Origin: CAZSAL01 sp964604825
GTDB taxonomy: Bacteria; Elusimicrobiota; Elusimicrobia; 2-01-FULL-59-12
Assembly: GCA_964604825.1 (NCBI GenBank)
Contig: CAZSAL010000026.1
Coordinates: forward strand, 1-35,844
Direction: 5' to 3'
Length of the DNA: 35,844 nucleotides
The notes beneath the pieces are model-generated. The model had not been told where the DNA came from. It saw only the letters and a program-made list of their open reading frames with translations, and made no database searches. The position numbers were made by a program, and so were the translations under genes. This document shows positions 15,344 through 24,403 of this stretch, one piece after another. Within the stretch, counting starts at the first letter, position 1. Each line of letters opens with the position of its first letter.

Positions 15344-17619
15344 AGCCGCAGCTCCGGGTTTTCGTCCGGCGCGCGCGTGTTTCACGAAGTGACGGATCCG
15401 GTTCCGGATTCACTGGTTTCTTCCTTCTTGGTTTTTCTTTCCTGGGATTTTACTGCAGCTTTTTCCCCTCTCACGCAGGAACGGCGGGAACGCTTCTTGC
15501 CCGAGCGTCGGCCCGGGCCTTCGGAGAAGGAGCTTATCTCGCCTGGTTTCTTATAGCCTATCGTGGGTTCAGATTAATCTTTCACCGGGAATCGCGCAAA
15601 CCGTGGCGCTATGTGCTAGTAGATGTTCTTCTGATGGCTGCCGCCTGCTCATTCCTTTCCGCCTTCGGGCAGATATTTCTCAGCATTAATCCCGGCGGGC
15701 ACGCCGGCAGGTTTTTTAATTCTACTCTGGCTGGATTATTCGGTCGTTGGGGAGCGTTTTTTATCGCAGGTTTTGGAGTTTTGACGGTAATTCTCTGGAG
15801 GCGCGGCGTTACCCCGGGAGAGTTTATCTCCTGGCTTCAGGGCCGGATACGCGGCGATTGGAACGAATGGCGCCGGGAAGTCGCCGTTGAAAAAGAACGG
15901 GTCCGCCAGCCGGCGAAAAAGAAATCTTTGCCTAGGGTTCATTCGCCGGTAAATAGTGGAAAGAACCCCGCTGTGCCCGCAGCCGCGGCGGCAAGTTCTA
16001 TTCCGAAAATTAACGAAGCAGCCTCTTTAAAAAACAGGGATCGAACCGTTGTCCCTGCGAACCGAAGGTCCGGAGAAAAACCCGTTGCGCCGGACCCCCG
16101 GATCACCGGATCGCAGGCACATGCCGTTCCGGCGGAAGATGAGGACCCTTATGCCGGATATCAGCTGCCTTCTATCGAGCTTTTCACCCTGCCTGACCGT
16201 GCGCCGCGGATGCGCAAGGAAGAGGATCTGCTGGCGAACGCCCAGTTGCTGGAAAAAACCCTTCTGGATTTTGGCGTGCAGGGGAAAGTTGTGGAAATTC
16301 ATCCCGGCCCGATTATCACGCGTTTTGATTTTACGCCCGCTCCTGGTATCAAAGTGCAGGCTGTCGCCAGTCTTGCAAACGACATAGCTATGGCTATGAG
16401 CGCATTCAGCGTGCGCATCCTTGCGCCGATCCCCGGCAAATCCGCTGTGGGCGTGGAAATACCGAACCCCAAGCGCGCCATAGTCCGCCTGCGAGAGATA
16501 TTCGAATCCGAGCCTTTTCTGAATCACAAGTCACGGCTTGCGCTGGGTCTGGGCAAGGACGCGGAAGGACGCCCGTACGTGGCCGACCTGGCAGGCGCGC
16601 CTCATATGCTTATTGGCGGTTCGACCGGTTCGGGGAAATCCGTCTGTATCCATTCAATCATTATGTCCATCCTACTGCGCGCTTCGCCGCAGGAAGTTAA
16701 GCTCCTGCTTATAGATCCGAAGCGGGTCGAACTGCCGGTATACAACGGGATACCGCACTTGTATGATCCCAACCAGGATCCCGACAACGTCCGCGTCATT
16801 ACCGATCCGAAGGAAGCGGCAAAGGCTCTGCAGAGCGTAGTCAAAGTCATGGACCATCGCTTCAAGAAGCTGTCTTCATCAATGGCGCGCGACATCGATC
16901 AGTACAACGAAAAAATGAGGGCTGAAGGCCGGCCGATCGAGCCTTTCATCGTTGTTATCATCGACGAACTCGCTGATCTAATGGCTGTGTCCGCCAAGGA
17001 AGTGGAACAATCCATACAGCGGCTTGCCCAGATGGCGCGGGCGGTAGGCATACATCTGGTTCTGGCGACACAGCGGCCAAGCGTTGACGTTATTACCGGT
17101 GTTATTAAAGCCAATCTGCCTGCGCGCCTCGCTTTCCGGGTAGCATCGCAGACCGATTCGCGCGTTATCCTGGATTTTATGGGCGCGGAAAGCTTGCTCG
17201 GCGAGGGAGATCTGCTGTTTTTGCCGCCGGGATCCCCCAAACCTTTCCGGCTGCAGTGTGGCTTCGTCACCAATCAGGAGGTCCAGAACGTTACTGATTA
17301 TGTGCGTTCTATGGGAAAACCTTCTTATGAACGTCTTCTTTCTCCCGTTAATTCCGGTTCCGGCGGATTCGAAAGTTCCGGCAGTCAGGAAGAAGACGAC
17401 CTGCGCGCCGCGCTGATGCTCGTATGCGAACGCAAACGCGTTTCCCAGGACCTTCTTAAAGCCCATTTTGGATCGTCTGCCAGGGCAACCGATCTGTTGA
17501 GCGTTTTGGAGGTTAAAGGCTTTATTGCAAAACCTGAAGGAACCAACCGCTGGACTATTTTCTTTGACCGGATCGACGCTTATCTCAGTCAGATCAAAAG
17601 TCAGGTCCCGTCTAATTAA
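15340..17619 (+). CDS. ftsK: DNA translocase FtsK/SpoIIIE
   Basis: FtsK is the septal DNA pump that clears chromosome termini and activates Xer recombination at dif. The 759-residue product has several N-terminal hydrophobic segments (about 25-170) that anchor it in the inner membrane, followed by a charged Pro/Lys-rich linker (about 190-260). The RecA-like motor has Walker A GGSTGSGKS (about 426-434), Walker B VVIIDELADL and ATQRPSVDVITG. The C-terminal winged-helix gamma domain (about 690-745, LLSVLEVKGFIAKP) would recognise polar DNA sequences. Length is normal for a short-linker FtsK. The start overlaps accB by four bases. The Xer partner is plausibly the xerD gene at 30966. Confidence 0.95.
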   Translation: MKPQLRVFVRRARVSRSDGSGSGFTGFFLLGFSFLGFYCSFFPSHAGTAGTLLARASARAFGEGAYLAWFLIAYRGFRLIFHRESRKPWRYVLVDVLLMAAACSFLSAFGQIFLSINPGGHAGRFFNSTLAGLFGRWGAFFIAGFGVLTVILWRRGVTPGEFISWLQGRIRGDWNEWRREVAVEKERVRQPAKKKSLPRVHSPVNSGKNPAVPAAAAASSIPKINEAASLKNRDRTVVPANRRSGEKPVAPDPRITGSQAHAVPAEDEDPYAGYQLPSIELFTLPDRAPRMRKEEDLLANAQLLEKTLLDFGVQGKVVEIHPGPIITRFDFTPAPGIKVQAVASLANDIAMAMSAFSVRILAPIPGKSAVGVEIPNPKRAIVRLREIFESEPFLNHKSRLALGLGKDAEGRPYVADLAGAPHMLIGGSTGSGKSVCIHSIIMSILLRASPQEVKLLLIDPKRVELPVYNGIPHLYDPNQDPDNVRVITDPKEAAKALQSVVKVMDHRFKKLSSSMARDIDQYNEKMRAEGRPIEPFIVVIIDELADLMAVSAKEVEQSIQRLAQMARAVGIHLVLATQRPSVDVITGVIKANLPARLAFRVASQTDSRVILDFMGAESLLGEGDLLFLPPGSPKPFRLQCGFVTNQEVQNVTDYVRSMGKPSYERLLSPVNSGSGGFESSGSQEEDDLRAALMLVCERKRVSQDLLKAHFGSSARATDLLSVLEVKGFIAKPEGTNRWTIFFDRIDAYLSQIKSQVPSN

Positions 17620-18277
17620 GCATCTTTTTCTGTTCGCCGGTTTATGGATTATTTTTTCTTCTGCGGTCGTGGCAGATGAGCTTCCGTACGCTTCCGCTCC
17701 GGATTCGCTTCCCGGGATTCTCGAAAGCATGAAAAAGGCAAATGAGGGAATCCATGATCTATACTTTCATTATGTGGAAATCCAGCATTCTGGAGACATG
17801 AACCGTATATCGTCCGGTGAAGTTTTCATCCGGCGTCCGCATGATCTACGGCTTGTACAGAACGATCCGGAAGAAATGATCGTGAAATCAGACGGGAAAA
17901 CGGTATGGATTTATTCGCCTGCGGAAGGGCAGGAGCTTGTCGGCTCCTGGACGCGCTGGCTCAAAATGAGTTCCTTGCCTCTTCCCGCCCTGGGATTTCT
18001 GGACGGGAAACAGGATTGGGCGAAGAAATTCGAAGCCAGTCTTGAGGATGATAACGGCAGCCAGTTGCGCCTTAAGCTTGTTCCAAAATCCAGGGGTAAT
18101 CTGCCGGTTACTCTCTGGATCGACAAGAATTCCTGGCTGCCTGTTCGCGGCAGGCTTGGCGAAGGCGAGGAATTTTCAGAGATTCAGTCCAGTGGAATGA
18201 AAGTGAACGCAGGCTTGAACCCTGATTTATTCCAGCTTCAGGTTCCTGAGCGCACGGCGGTTATACCCATTCAATAA
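17525..18277 (+). CDS. lolA: LolA-like outer-membrane lipoprotein carrier
   Basis: LolA ferries lipoproteins across the periplasm. The product has a hydrophobic signal segment (IKHLFLFAGLWIIFSSAVVA) followed by a mature domain with a beta-rich LolA pattern: FHYVEIQHSGDMNRISSGEVFIRRP, DGKTVWIYSPAEGQ, and WIDKNSWLPVRG. The start is uncertain. TTG17525 has GGAGG upstream but gives a long N-region; TTG17564 gives a shorter one but has no ribosome site. Either start lies inside ftsK, implying coupling. The last base of its stop is the first base of the next gene's ATG. A LolA-fold DUF is the alternative; no LolB or LolCDE gene is nearby. Confidence 0.8.
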   Translation: MQNLKEPTAGLFSLTGSTLISVRSKVRSRLIKHLFLFAGLWIIFSSAVVADELPYASAPDSLPGILESMKKANEGIHDLYFHYVEIQHSGDMNRISSGEVFIRRPHDLRLVQNDPEEMIVKSDGKTVWIYSPAEGQELVGSWTRWLKMSSLPLPALGFLDGKQDWAKKFEASLEDDNGSQLRLKLVPKSRGNLPVTLWIDKNSWLPVRGRLGEGEEFSEIQSSGMKVNAGLNPDLFQLQVPERTAVIPIQ

Positions 18278-19011
18278 TGAACGAAGAACTATCCATTGGA
18301 AACACGATCAAGGAAGCGCGGATTAAGTCCGGCATGAGCATCGTGGACGTTGCGCGCCTGACGCGCATACCGGCGCACTACGTCGACGCGATGGAGCGAG
18401 AGCAGTGGAATCAGCTTCCGTCTGATACGCACCGTTTAGGGTACCTTCAACGTGTGGTTGTGACACTGAAGCTCCCTTCCGAACAGATCCTGCGCAGGTA
18501 TCGTGAAGGTCCCGGGAATCGCCGGACGCGTCCCCGTGTCGCGGCTGCGCCGACGCCGGATGAAACTGTTTCCCGGTGGGCGGGCGCCAATATACAACAG
18601 ACTATAGCGGCCGTAGTTATCGTATTAGCCTTATGCTGGACGGCCTATCACCATTTTGTCGCGCGCTCACGCGACTACGCCGCACTGGCGAACCGCATGC
18701 ATCCGAGGCATGCCCGGCTGGAAATACAGCAGCCTTCCATTTTTGCGCAGAAGATCAGGATCGATTCCAGACAAGACAGCTGGATACGCGTGCTGAACCA
18801 TCACCAGCTTATATATGAGGGCATTTTACCCGCAGGCGTTACCAAGGAATGGAGCGGCGCTGGTCCGTTTCGTATAAAGTTAAGCAATATTCATTCGGTG
18901 AGCATTTTCTGGAACGATCAACTGGTTGATACTTCGCCGGGCGCGCGCGGAAGCATTAACAATATCGTCCTGCCTCCCCCGGTCTCGAGTGATACGGTCC
19001 ATGCGCATTAA
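18277..19011 (+). CDS. rodZ: RodZ-like helix-turn-helix membrane protein
   Basis: RodZ links the MreB cytoskeleton to the cell-wall elongation machinery. The 244-residue product has an N-terminal Xre-type helix-turn-helix (about 8-70, IGNTIKEARIKSGMSIVDVARLTRIPAHYVDAME). A basic linker follows, then one membrane helix (about 107-122, IAAVVIVLALCWTAYHH), and a C-terminal periplasmic beta domain (about 155-235, RIDSRQDSWIRVLNHHQLIYEG...GPFRIKLSN), a DUF4115-type domain. Starts with TAATGA overlapping the lolA stop. Its place between ftsK and pgsA matches the ftsK-rodZ-pgsA order known in many phyla. The protein is shorter than enterobacterial RodZ. Confidence 0.83.
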   Translation: MNEELSIGNTIKEARIKSGMSIVDVARLTRIPAHYVDAMEREQWNQLPSDTHRLGYLQRVVVTLKLPSEQILRRYREGPGNRRTRPRVAAAPTPDETVSRWAGANIQQTIAAVVIVLALCWTAYHHFVARSRDYAALANRMHPRHARLEIQQPSIFAQKIRIDSRQDSWIRVLNHHQLIYEGILPAGVTKEWSGAGPFRIKLSNIHSVSIFWNDQLVDTSPGARGSINNIVLPPPVSSDTVHAH

Positions 19012-19633
19012 TCTTCCCAACCGGTTAACTCTTTTGCGCCTGGCGATGGTGCCTGCCTTCATGGTTTTTATGGTTTATGATCATTTTTGGACGCGGGTTG
19101 CTGCCCTGGTCATATTTATTGCAGCAAGCATCACGGACTGGTATGACGGCCGGGTTGCGCGTAAGACCGGTACTGTGACGGTCATCGGGACGTTTCTTGA
19201 CCCGCTGGTGGATAAGATGCTCATAGCCGCGGCTTTAGTGGGATTTGTGGAGTTCCGTGAGTTGCATATCTCTTCATGGATGGTTGTTTTGATAATCAGC
19301 CGCGAGTTTTTAATTACCGGTCTGCGCAGCCTGGCCGCAACACGAGGCATCGTGCTGGCTGCCGAAAAAGCGGGAAAATTTAAAACCACGTCTCAAATTA
19401 CCGCCATCGTCACTATCCTTATCATAATGATCATTAATTCCGCTATGCAGAAATGGCCTGTACTGATCCAGTCGTTGGGAAGCTGGCATGATAATTTTCT
19501 GCGGGCACTCGACTGGACTCCCTACTGGCTTGTTTTCTGGACGGCGATTCTGACGCTTATATCAGGCTATCTTTACATCAGCAATTACCGGAAGCTGTTG
19601 TGGGACGAACTTTCTGATGAATCGCCCAGGTAA
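19001..19633 (+). CDS. pgsA: CDP-diacylglycerol-glycerol-3-phosphate phosphatidyltransferase
   Basis: PgsA makes phosphatidylglycerol phosphate from CDP-diacylglycerol and glycerol-3-phosphate at the inner membrane. The 210-residue product has several hydrophobic helices and the complete CDP-alcohol phosphotransferase motif DG-x2-AR-x8-G-x3-D-x3-D, from Asp49 to Asp71. ATG19001 is the start, overlapping the rodZ stop by 11 bases; the frame is open upstream, but there is no reason to use it. It precedes pgpA, which performs the next step, so the two genes together supply phosphatidylglycerol. Confidence 0.94.
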   Translation: MRINLPNRLTLLRLAMVPAFMVFMVYDHFWTRVAALVIFIAASITDWYDGRVARKTGTVTVIGTFLDPLVDKMLIAAALVGFVEFRELHISSWMVVLIISREFLITGLRSLAATRGIVLAAEKAGKFKTTSQITAIVTILIIMIINSAMQKWPVLIQSLGSWHDNFLRALDWTPYWLVFWTAILTLISGYLYISNYRKLLWDELSDESPR

Positions 19634-20132
19634 TTTCATTATCCAGGCTTTTGCAACCGGAGGATTTCTAAGCTACATACCTGCCCGTATTTTTCAGGGC
19701 TGGCCGCTCACGGGCGCGGGATTTGTCGGTTCTTTGCTGGGGTTGGCAGCCCTGAGGTATCTTCCGGTCGTTCCTTATCAACAGGCCCTGGTTTTAGTTG
19801 GGACGCTGCTTATAAGCATTGTGATCAGCGATCGGTCTGAGCAGATTTTCCGGCGCACTGACGACCCGCGCATAATAATCGATGAATTCATCGGTTATTG
19901 GGCGGCCGTCGCCTTTCTGCCGCGTACGGTTGCAGTTATCTGGTCGGCTTTCGTGTTGTTCCGTTTGCTCGATTCCATTAAACCGCCTCCCATTCGCGAA
20001 CTGGGGCAACTCCCGGGAGGATGGGGGATTGTAATGGATGATGTTCTTGCCGGGATCGTAGCAAACCTGTTAATCCGTACCATTCCAGTGAGTTATTGGA
20101 TGGTACGTACCGCCCTGTTGAAAAAATTGTAA
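19617..20132 (+). CDS. pgpA: Phosphatidylglycerophosphatase A
   Basis: PgpA dephosphorylates phosphatidylglycerol phosphate to phosphatidylglycerol. The 171-residue product has the diagnostic DDPRIIIDEFIGYWAAV motif (about 82-98), with DP-x4-DE residues thought to bind Mg2+. It also has FRLLDSIKPPPIRELGQLPGGWGIVMDDVLAGI, and several membrane helices. ATG19617 lies 17 bases inside the pgsA 3' end, suggesting coupled translation of successive pathway enzymes. It ends the core block; an accessory region follows. Confidence 0.93.
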   Translation: MNRPGNFIIQAFATGGFLSYIPARIFQGWPLTGAGFVGSLLGLAALRYLPVVPYQQALVLVGTLLISIVISDRSEQIFRRTDDPRIIIDEFIGYWAAVAFLPRTVAVIWSAFVLFRLLDSIKPPPIRELGQLPGGWGIVMDDVLAGIVANLLIRTIPVSYWMVRTALLKKL

Positions 20133-20219
20133 CGATACGCGGTATCCTCTGGCTGTATCCCTTCTAAATAATAAACCGTAACGAAACTCTAGGTTGACTT
20201 TAACGTTGAAGCTAAAGGA

Positions 20220-22238
20220 ATGGAGCATATACGTATTCATCTTGTAGTGCGCTATATAGTTGCGGTTTTCAGCGCTGCGTTGACCCATTTTCTTCTGGAA
20301 TGGATGGAGAAGGCCTATCAGGGTTTCGGCATACCGTTAATTTTGCCGTTAACCATACTTGTGATACTGACCTTTTTCCTGGGATCGGGTCCCGCTCTGG
20401 CGTATGGATTATTTGTAGGTATTGATGCATGGCACATTTTTGTTGTACTCAAAAACACGTCCGCACCAGCCAATCCACTGGAGACTTTGCGCTTTGCTGG
20501 GTATTTCGTTACCGCTGCGGCTATTTTGACAGGCTATTTCCTGCTGATGCGCACGCAAAAGAAGCTGCAATACATCTTGGACGAGGGCAGGCGTACGCAG
20601 GAAGCGCTACAGGAAAGCGAAGAACGGTTCCGCGGCATTTTCGAACACACCCCGCTGGGAATGCTTCAAACGAATTCTCAGTGGCGAATAACGCTTGTAA
20701 ATAAAGCATTTGCGGTGATGCTCGGGTTTGCGCCCGGTGATCTTATCGGCTTGAGCGTCAGGGAGTTGACCCATCCGGAAGACCTGATAATAAATAACCG
20801 GTTAAATGAAGATATGCTGGCTGGAAAACGTTCGTATTTTCGAATTGAAAAACGTTTTCGTCATAGGGACGGACATTATGTGTGGGTGGATCTATCCGCT
20901 TTCAGCTTTCGGGATGTTACAGGCAAAAATTATTATAGTTTCGGCGTTGTGCAGGATATTACGGAACGAAAGTTTACGGAGGAAGCGCTGCGGGAGAGCA
21001 AGGGACATTTGGCGGAACTAAACCGTACTCTGGAACAACAGGTCGAACAGCGGACGCATGAACTCAAGACCAAGGATATGGAACTTGAACGTTCGCGCAG
21101 GCTTGAGGTGATAGGCCAGATGGCCGGTGGAATTGCGCATGATTTTAATAATCTCCTGACAGGAATCGCGGGTATTGTGGAGGGGGTCAGAAGCGAGATA
21201 AGTGATTTTCGTTTGCGCGAGGATCTTGAAGAGGCCGCTAACTCCTGCAATCGTGCGTCGCATCTTACACATCAGCTTCTGACTTTTGGACGTAGGCAGC
21301 CCGTTATCACCAGGATGTTGGATCTCAACGAAGTAATTTCGTCAATGAAAAGCCTGCTCAGGAGGCTTCTGCCCGAGAATATCGAGCTACAGACGAATCT
21401 GGGGCCGCAAATTGGCCTGGTGCGCGCCGACCGCGGTCAGATGGAACAGGTGCTTATGAATCTCGTGCTGAATGCGCGTGATGCGATACGAAACGGCGGA
21501 CGAATCGTCATTGAAACGGCTAGCGCGGGCTCGCGGGAACTTGCCTTGCATTCTGACTTAAAACCAGGAGCCTATGCTATTTTGAATGTTTCCGACACTG
21601 GTCATGGCATGGATCAGAACACAATCAATCATCTTTTTGAGCCGTTTTTTACGACCAAGGGCCCGGGTAAAGGGACCGGGATGGGGCTGGCGATGGTTTA
21701 TGGAATTGTGAAACAGAGTGAAGGGGACATTTCGGTCTACAGTGAACCCGAACATGGGACGATATTCAAAATTATTCTTCCGAAAATTGCCGAATGCCGC
21801 GCCGAGCGACGGCATCCGGATCGCGGGCAGGGACCGGGTGGTTCGGAGACGATCTTACTGGTGGAAGACGAAGACATAGTACGTAAAGTGATAAGCAGAG
21901 CGCTTTCGAAACGCGGTTACCACGTATTGGAAGCTGTTGACGGTTCGCAGGCAATGAATATCGCGGAGGAATGCGGTAGTTCCATACAGTTGCTTTTGAC
22001 GGATCTGATCATGCCCGGGATGAACGGGCGTGAAGTCGCGGAAACCCTGCACAAAAACTATCCAGGTCTCCGTGTGCTCTTTATGTCCGGGCACATCCCG
22101 GATCTTGTCATGCAAAGCGGCATTATTGATCCGGAATCGTCTAATTTCATTGAAAAATCTTTTTCAATGGATGCTCTGGGGCACAAAGTCCGGCATGTCC
22201 TGGACCAGCCCCCTACGCCTGACCCAGGAGCCGGATGA
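20220..22238 (+). CDS. Membrane PAS hybrid histidine kinase with receiver
   Basis: The 672-residue product begins with about four membrane helices (residues 1-110, resembling the DUF4118 sensor region). A PAS/PAC domain follows (about 130-255, FRGIFEHTPLGMLQTN to GVVQDITERK), then a coiled coil. The kinase has phospho-acceptor His307 (AHDFNN), an N box NLVLNARDA and a G box GKGTGMGL. The C-terminal receiver has Asp595 (LTDLIMPG). From the H box onwards it closely resembles the kinase at 1729-5685, down to a shared FIEKSF and VLDQP ending, so the two are paralogues. No separate output regulator is adjacent. ATG20220 has AAAGGA directly next to it, which is poor spacing, so the exact start is uncertain. 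Confidence 0.9.
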   Translation: MEHIRIHLVVRYIVAVFSAALTHFLLEWMEKAYQGFGIPLILPLTILVILTFFLGSGPALAYGLFVGIDAWHIFVVLKNTSAPANPLETLRFAGYFVTAAAILTGYFLLMRTQKKLQYILDEGRRTQEALQESEERFRGIFEHTPLGMLQTNSQWRITLVNKAFAVMLGFAPGDLIGLSVRELTHPEDLIINNRLNEDMLAGKRSYFRIEKRFRHRDGHYVWVDLSAFSFRDVTGKNYYSFGVVQDITERKFTEEALRESKGHLAELNRTLEQQVEQRTHELKTKDMELERSRRLEVIGQMAGGIAHDFNNLLTGIAGIVEGVRSEISDFRLREDLEEAANSCNRASHLTHQLLTFGRRQPVITRMLDLNEVISSMKSLLRRLLPENIELQTNLGPQIGLVRADRGQMEQVLMNLVLNARDAIRNGGRIVIETASAGSRELALHSDLKPGAYAILNVSDTGHGMDQNTINHLFEPFFTTKGPGKGTGMGLAMVYGIVKQSEGDISVYSEPEHGTIFKIILPKIAECRAERRHPDRGQGPGGSETILLVEDEDIVRKVISRALSKRGYHVLEAVDGSQAMNIAEECGSSIQLLLTDLIMPGMNGREVAETLHKNYPGLRVLFMSGHIPDLVMQSGIIDPESSNFIEKSFSMDALGHKVRHVLDQPPTPDPGAG

Positions 22239-22307
22239 TCGCTGTAACGCCGTTTCTGCGACATGTGTCTAATTTTTGTCAGCGAGGGAAGGAAAGGAGA
22301 TTTCAGT

Positions 22308-22922
22308 ATGACGAAATCAAAACACAACGGAGGGATGCGCGGTCCTGCGGATATTTATGAAGCGGCAAGAGCCCGGCCGATTCTTGGCCAGCACGCGAAA
22401 GAAATTCAGCCGTACGGAGCGATAGTCCGCCTTCCCATCGCACTTGATGAAAAAGTGTGCGCCGGGAATGCGTCGATGCTGAACCAGATTCTGGCGGATT
22501 CCATAACGCTGCGCGATATGTACAAAAAGCATCACTGGCAGGTGGCAGGGCATACTTTTTATCAGTTGCATCTTCTTTTTGATAAACACTTTAAGGAGCA
22601 GGTAGAACTGGTGGATCTGCTGGCGGAACGGATTCAAATGCTTGGAGGCATTAGCATTGCCATGGCGCATGACGTCGCGGAAACGACAAAAATCCCGCGC
22701 GCGCCGCGCGGCCGCGAAGAAGTGCCCGTTCAGCTTTCAAGGCTTCTTGAGGCTCACGAGATTGTCATAAGGGAAGTACGTGAGGCCGCCACGCGCGCAG
22801 AAAATAACGGCGATGCGGGCACCAACGATATTCTTGTCAGCGATGTGCTGCGCACGAATGAAATGCAGGCCTGGTTCCTGGCAGAACACCTGGTGGATGT
22901 TCCTGTGGTGCGCGCTGTTTGA
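22308..22922 (+). CDS. dps: Dps-family ferritin-like DNA-protection protein
   Basis: Dps dodecamers oxidise and store iron using hydrogen peroxide, and in many species bind DNA. The 204-residue product has the ferroxidase pattern His76-Trp77, His88, Asp92, Asp103 and Glu107, in HHWQVAG, LHLLFDKH and DLLAERIQMLGG. The extended N-terminus (about 45 residues, basic at its start) could bind DNA. Start is ATG22308, with AAAGGAGA nine bases upstream; the frame is open to 22263. It follows the sensor kinase by 69 bases and precedes an oxidoreductase by 12 bases, which suggests a stress-response unit. Confidence 0.92.
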   Translation: MTKSKHNGGMRGPADIYEAARARPILGQHAKEIQPYGAIVRLPIALDEKVCAGNASMLNQILADSITLRDMYKKHHWQVAGHTFYQLHLLFDKHFKEQVELVDLLAERIQMLGGISIAMAHDVAETTKIPRAPRGREEVPVQLSRLLEAHEIVIREVREAATRAENNGDAGTNDILVSDVLRTNEMQAWFLAEHLVDVPVVRAV

Positions 22923-22934
22923 GGAGGAACTTAT

Positions 22935-23885
22935 ATGAAAGCGATGGTTATTGAACGTTTCGGCGGAGCCGAAGAGCTTCACATGAAGGAGATGCCAGTG
23001 CCGCATCCCGGACCAAACGATGTATTGATCGAGATAGCGTATACCGCCGTTAATCCTGTGGACTGGATGATCCGCGAGGGCATGATGAAGGACCGCATGC
23101 CGCACAAATTCCCGCTGATTCTGGGATGGGACGCGGCGGGTACGGTGGACTCCAAAGGAAATAATGTCTCGGCCTTTAAAAAGGGCGACAAGATCTTTGC
23201 ATATTGCCGGAAATCCGAAGTCCAGTGGGGAACCTTCAGCCAGTACGTATGCGTTGACCAGTCTGCGGTGGCAAGGATTCCGAAAAACCTGAGCTTCAAG
23301 GAGGCGGCGTCCGTTCCTCTCGCCGGTTTGACCGCGTGGCAGGGACTTTTCGACATAGCCGGCCTGAAAAATAACGACACCGCGCTGATTCTAGCAGGAG
23401 CGGGCGGGGTAGGCAGTTTCGCCATTCAGTTCGCTAAGATTTCCGGTGCGCGGGTTTTCACTACGGCATCGGAAGAACACCACGCATATGTGCGCAGTAT
23501 CGGCGCGGACCTTGTGATTGACTATTCGCGGGAGAACGTTGTTGAAGCGGTCAAACGGCAATCGCCGGAAGGCATTGACGTTGTCTTCGATCTGGTTGGA
23601 AGCGATGAGCAGGGAGATAATTTCCTTATTCTTAAGCCGGGCGGAAGGCTTGTGAGTACGGTGAATCCCCCGGATCAGATAACGGCCGCAAGGCACAGAG
23701 TGCGCGCTTCGTTCATGTTCGTGAACCCCAGCGGCAGGCAGCTTGAGGAAATAGGCGGGCTTATTGAAACTGGCAAGGTAAAGATCCCGCATCTCGAAGA
23801 ATATCTACTGCAGGATGTGGGCAAAGCGTTGAAGCAAAGTGAAACTCAACACACGGAGGGGAAAATCGTCGTAAAGGTAAAATAG
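22935..23885 (+). CDS. NAD(P)H quinone oxidoreductase-type MDR enzyme
   Basis: A medium-chain dehydrogenase/reductase of 316 residues. The N-terminal GroES-like domain contains NDVLIEIAYTAVNPVDWMIREG and FPLILGWDAAGTV. The Rossmann domain carries the nucleotide motif AGAGGVGSFAIQFAK (about 155-169). It lacks the structural zinc cysteine cluster, so it belongs with zinc-independent quinone or enone reductases rather than alcohol dehydrogenases. The start has GAGGAGGAAC immediately upstream. It is close behind dps (12 bases) and just ahead of the PEBP gene (8 bases), so the three are probably co-transcribed. The exact substrate cannot be told from sequence. Confidence 0.9.
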   Translation: MKAMVIERFGGAEELHMKEMPVPHPGPNDVLIEIAYTAVNPVDWMIREGMMKDRMPHKFPLILGWDAAGTVDSKGNNVSAFKKGDKIFAYCRKSEVQWGTFSQYVCVDQSAVARIPKNLSFKEAASVPLAGLTAWQGLFDIAGLKNNDTALILAGAGGVGSFAIQFAKISGARVFTTASEEHHAYVRSIGADLVIDYSRENVVEAVKRQSPEGIDVVFDLVGSDEQGDNFLILKPGGRLVSTVNPPDQITAARHRVRASFMFVNPSGRQLEEIGGLIETGKVKIPHLEEYLLQDVGKALKQSETQHTEGKIVVKVK

Positions 23886-23893
23886 GTGTAAAA

Positions 23894-24388
23894 TTGGGTG
23901 TCTTTTTCCTTGCTGTTATTGTGGCGATGAACTTATCACTGACAAGTCCAGCTTTTCAGGATGAAAAGCCCATTCGGTCCCGTTACGCGGGTAGCGCGGG
24001 TGTTTCTCCGCCTTTAAACTGGCGTACTCCTCCTCCAGACACCAAAAGCTTCGCCCTTATTGTGCATGATCCTGATGCTCCCAGCGGTGACTGGATTCAC
24101 TGGGTGGTATTCAATACGCCCGGAGACGCAACAGGTTTTCCGGAAAACGTTCCGATAAAAGGCCGTCTTCGGGACGGATCGATGCAGGGGGATAATGACT
24201 CTGGAAAATCAGGCTACAGCGGCCCGACTCCGCCCAGTGGTACACACCATTACATTTTTGAACTATACGCGCTGGATACCATGCTGCCGCTGCCTCCGGG
24301 ATCAAGCGCCCGGTCTCTGCAGATGGTAATGCGCGGACATATTCTCGCCCAAACGCAACTGGTAGGACTTTACAGCGCCGGCGGTTAA
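23894..24388 (+). CDS. YbhB/YbcL-family PEBP protein
   Basis: A phosphatidylethanolamine-binding-protein fold (Raf kinase inhibitor-like, bacterial YbhB/YbcL type), whose biochemical role in bacteria is unsettled. The 164-residue product has GVSPPLNWRTPPPDTKSFALIVHDPDAP (the conserved DPDAP ligand-site motif), WIHWVVFNTP, YSGPTPPSGTHHYIFELYALD and a C-terminal hydrophobic end. TTG23894 gives a short hydrophobic leader (GVFFLAVIVAM); ATG23927 would give a cytoplasmic form without it. It converges on the minus-strand DUF2950 gene, 15 bases away, with no clear terminator in between. Confidence 0.88.
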   Translation: MGVFFLAVIVAMNLSLTSPAFQDEKPIRSRYAGSAGVSPPLNWRTPPPDTKSFALIVHDPDAPSGDWIHWVVFNTPGDATGFPENVPIKGRLRDGSMQGDNDSGKSGYSGPTPPSGTHHYIFELYALDTMLPLPPGSSARSLQMVMRGHILAQTQLVGLYSAGG

Positions 24389-24403
24389 GAAAAGATGTGA
24401 GAT

